Below are positions 62,564-64,000 of a stretch of 64,000 nt of DNA, piece after piece. The notes beneath the pieces were generated by a model. The model saw nothing but the letters and a program-made list of their open reading frames with translations, made no database searches and had not been told where the DNA came from. This DNA comes from Gilvimarinus xylanilyticus (GTDB lineage: Bacteria; Pseudomonadota; Gammaproteobacteria; Pseudomonadales; Cellvibrionaceae), in NCBI RefSeq assembly GCF_024195295.1, contig NZ_JAMFTH010000001.1, positions 868,001-932,000 on the forward strand, read 5' to 3'. A program made the position numbers and the translations under genes. Within the stretch, counting starts at the first letter, position 1, and every line of letters starts with the position of its first letter.

Positions 62564-64000
62564 TTAAAACGCCATTTCCAGCGATACCCGCAGGGTGCGA
62601 GGCTCCAGCGGGTGGTAATGCACATCTTCCACCGGTTCTGTTTCGCCCGCCAATTGTGACTCGTAGTAGTAGTCAATATCGTGGTCATCGCTGTCGAGCA
62701 GGTTGAGTACATCCAGGCTCAGGGTGAAGGGCTCGAAGTGGTACCCCGCTTTTAAGTTAACCAGGGTCGATGAGCTGGATTCAACCTCGTCGGTTTCTAC
62801 CAGAGGGCGCGGGCCGAAATAGCGCAGTCGCGCGCTGCCAAAAAGGCCATTGCTAAAGTTACCGCTGACCCCGAATTGCACAACATCCTTCACGGCCCCT
62901 GGAATTTCCCGGCCCGGTTGCTCGTGGGTAAACTCGGCGTCCGTGTAGGCGTATTCCAAATCCAAGGTCCAGCTATCGTTTAAACGGTAGTAGCCTGTTA
63001 ACTCAAAACCGCGGCGCTCACTTTCATCGCTGGGTTCGGTATTGCCAGCGTCACCCACAAAAAGTAATTCACTGTCCAGTGTCAGATACCACAGTGCCGC
63101 AGAAACATTAAAGTTGTGCCCCAGGTGACCGCGTACCCCCCATTCACCCCCTAGCGAACGAACCAAGGGGTCGACACTATCAACCGCTGCTCCATTGTTG
63201 GGATCAATCACAATCGTGGTGCCACGGGCGTCGTTAGAGTGATAACCGCTGCCGGCGGACAAATAGGTTTCCCAGTGATCTGTCAGAGTAAAAATACCGC
63301 TGGCTTTAACCGAGGCAATACCGTCTGAGGCGTCGCCCGAGTTTTGGCTGAGGTTTACGCCCGCCGTGTTAACGCCGACCTTATCGTTCACTTCAAACTC
63401 AAACTGATCGTAGCGCAGGCCCAGAACGGTCTTAAAACGCTCGCTCCACTCAATGGTGTTATCCCAGTAGGCCGCCAGGCTCAGCTCATCCACCGCATCG
63501 GCGCGCACCACGCCATCGTGCACTCGGCGCTCTGTGGTGTAAAGGCCGACCTCGCCGATATCGTCAAAGCGGGTCTGCAAGCCAAAACGGTTTTGTACGG
63601 TTTTACCCGCCCAACGGGAGTTAATGGTGTAGCGCACCTGGCCGCCGAAAATTTGCCGGTCGTCTACCTGTTCAAACTGGTCGCCGCGCTCGGGATCATC
63701 GAGAAAGTAAGTAAAGTTTGACCAGAGGTTCATCCCGTAATCTATGGCATAGGCCTCCACCAACCACTGCTCATTTTCAAAGCCCAGGTTCACACTGTAG
63801 CGGTGCGACTCGCCGCCGGTGGTGGTATCAATAGAGCCCAGCTCGTCAATAATGCCTTGCGCCACTGCGCGGGCGGGAATTTGATCGGCGCTATTCCATT
63901 GGTTGTCGTAGGCCATCACACCCCAGCGGAAGGTGCCGTTAGAGAGGTCGGTGGTGCCTTTTAACTGCGCGTTGATTTTGTCTAAGTCTTCATCAATATC
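62564..64000 (-). CDS. TonB-dependent receptor, C-terminal part (5' end outside window)
   Basis: The frame is open to the right edge of the window, so the N-terminus (signal peptide, plug) is missing. The visible 478 residues are beta-barrel strands alternating with loops, for example FKTVLGLRYDQFEFEV, ASGIFTLTDHWETYLSAGSG, ARLRYFGPRPLVE and TLVNLKAGYHF, ending in the terminal aromatic signature RTLRVSLEMAF needed for outer-membrane insertion. Substrate unknown. Its neighbours suggest, but do not show, uptake of a glucan. Confidence 0.9.
   Translation of the reverse strand, partial: DIDEDLDKINAQLKGTTDLSNGTFRWGVMAYDNQWNSADQIPARAVAQGIIDELGSIDTTTGGESHRYSVNLGFENEQWLVEAYAIDYGMNLWSNFTYFLDDPERGDQFEQVDDRQIFGGQVRYTINSRWAGKTVQNRFGLQTRFDDIGEVGLYTTERRVHDGVVRADAVDELSLAAYWDNTIEWSERFKTVLGLRYDQFEFEVNDKVGVNTAGVNLSQNSGDASDGIASVKASGIFTLTDHWETYLSAGSGYHSNDARGTTIVIDPNNGAAVDSVDPLVRSLGGEWGVRGHLGHNFNVSAALWYLTLDSELLFVGDAGNTEPSDESERRGFELTGYYRLNDSWTLDLEYAYTDAEFTHEQPGREIPGAVKDVVQFGVSGNFSNGLFGSARLRYFGPRPLVETDEVESSSSTLVNLKAGYHFEPFTLSLDVLNLLDSDDHDIDYYYESQLAGETEPVEDVHYHPLEPRTLRVSLEMAF

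Overview
This window looks like a chromosomal segment of a marine-type gammaproteobacterium, most likely of the Cellvibrionales/Pseudomonas-like branch. That is an inference from gene content and order: a complete System I cytochrome c maturation locus, smc-zipA-ligA, an orphan fliK plus a short flhB-like gene, a ChrR-type photostress cluster with photolyase and cyclopropane synthase, and a GH57-containing glycogen locus. Most of the window is dense, moderately GC-rich core genome with short gaps and many 1-4 bp start/stop overlaps. No prophage structural genes, rRNA or CRISPR array were seen.

Layout: 1-4.6 kb, rmuC (cut by the window edge), a DUF2489 gene, then a leftward kinase-lipoprotein-trmA group. 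4.7-6.0 kb, tRNA-Val/tRNA-Asp, a hairpin-rich element ending in a copy of the tRNA-Asp 3' end, a 27-codon acidic micro-ORF with its own terminator, and a 313 bp MITE. 6.0-18.3 kb, a coiled-coil/PLP-enzyme/cNMP-rhodanese operon, DUF1853, nadK, a phosphatase, a rhomboid protease, pepN, a 5'-nucleotidase and cysB. 18.4-26.6 kb, a translationally coupled operon of DNA repair and lipid modification (TudS/YbgA-like, NTF2-like, photolyase, SDR, FAD oxidoreductase, DUF1365, Cfa, DUF2878, periplasmic protein). 26.6-28.5 kb, flhB-like and fliK. 28.6-36.3 kb, ccmABCDEFG, then an inverted second copy of the tRNA-Val/Asp block, then ccmHI. 36.4-47.2 kb, smc, zipA, ligA, hemB, a voltage-gated sodium-channel-like protein, a response regulator and a DUF815 ATPase.

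The accessory region is 47.2-53.5 kb. It reads as visibly more AT-rich and is full of repeats: two foldback repeats bracketing an antitoxin with a truncated partner, a frameshifted gene resembling putative phage abortive-infection proteins, and a RAYT transposase element sitting between two 265 bp direct repeats that each carry the start of a lipoprotein gene. One of those lipoprotein genes is truncated. From 53.5 kb the core resumes with divergent glycogen operons: glgB-glgA leftward and glgC-GH57-malQ-PilZ rightward. A TonB-dependent receptor runs off the right edge.

The most notable structure is the 342-350 bp tRNA-Val/tRNA-Asp inverted repeat, with copies 29 kb apart. The second copy lies antisense inside the ccm locus and separates ccmG from ccmH, with a terminator after ccmG. 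The accessory region and the hairpin element behind tRNA-Asp are the other places where something undescribed may sit.
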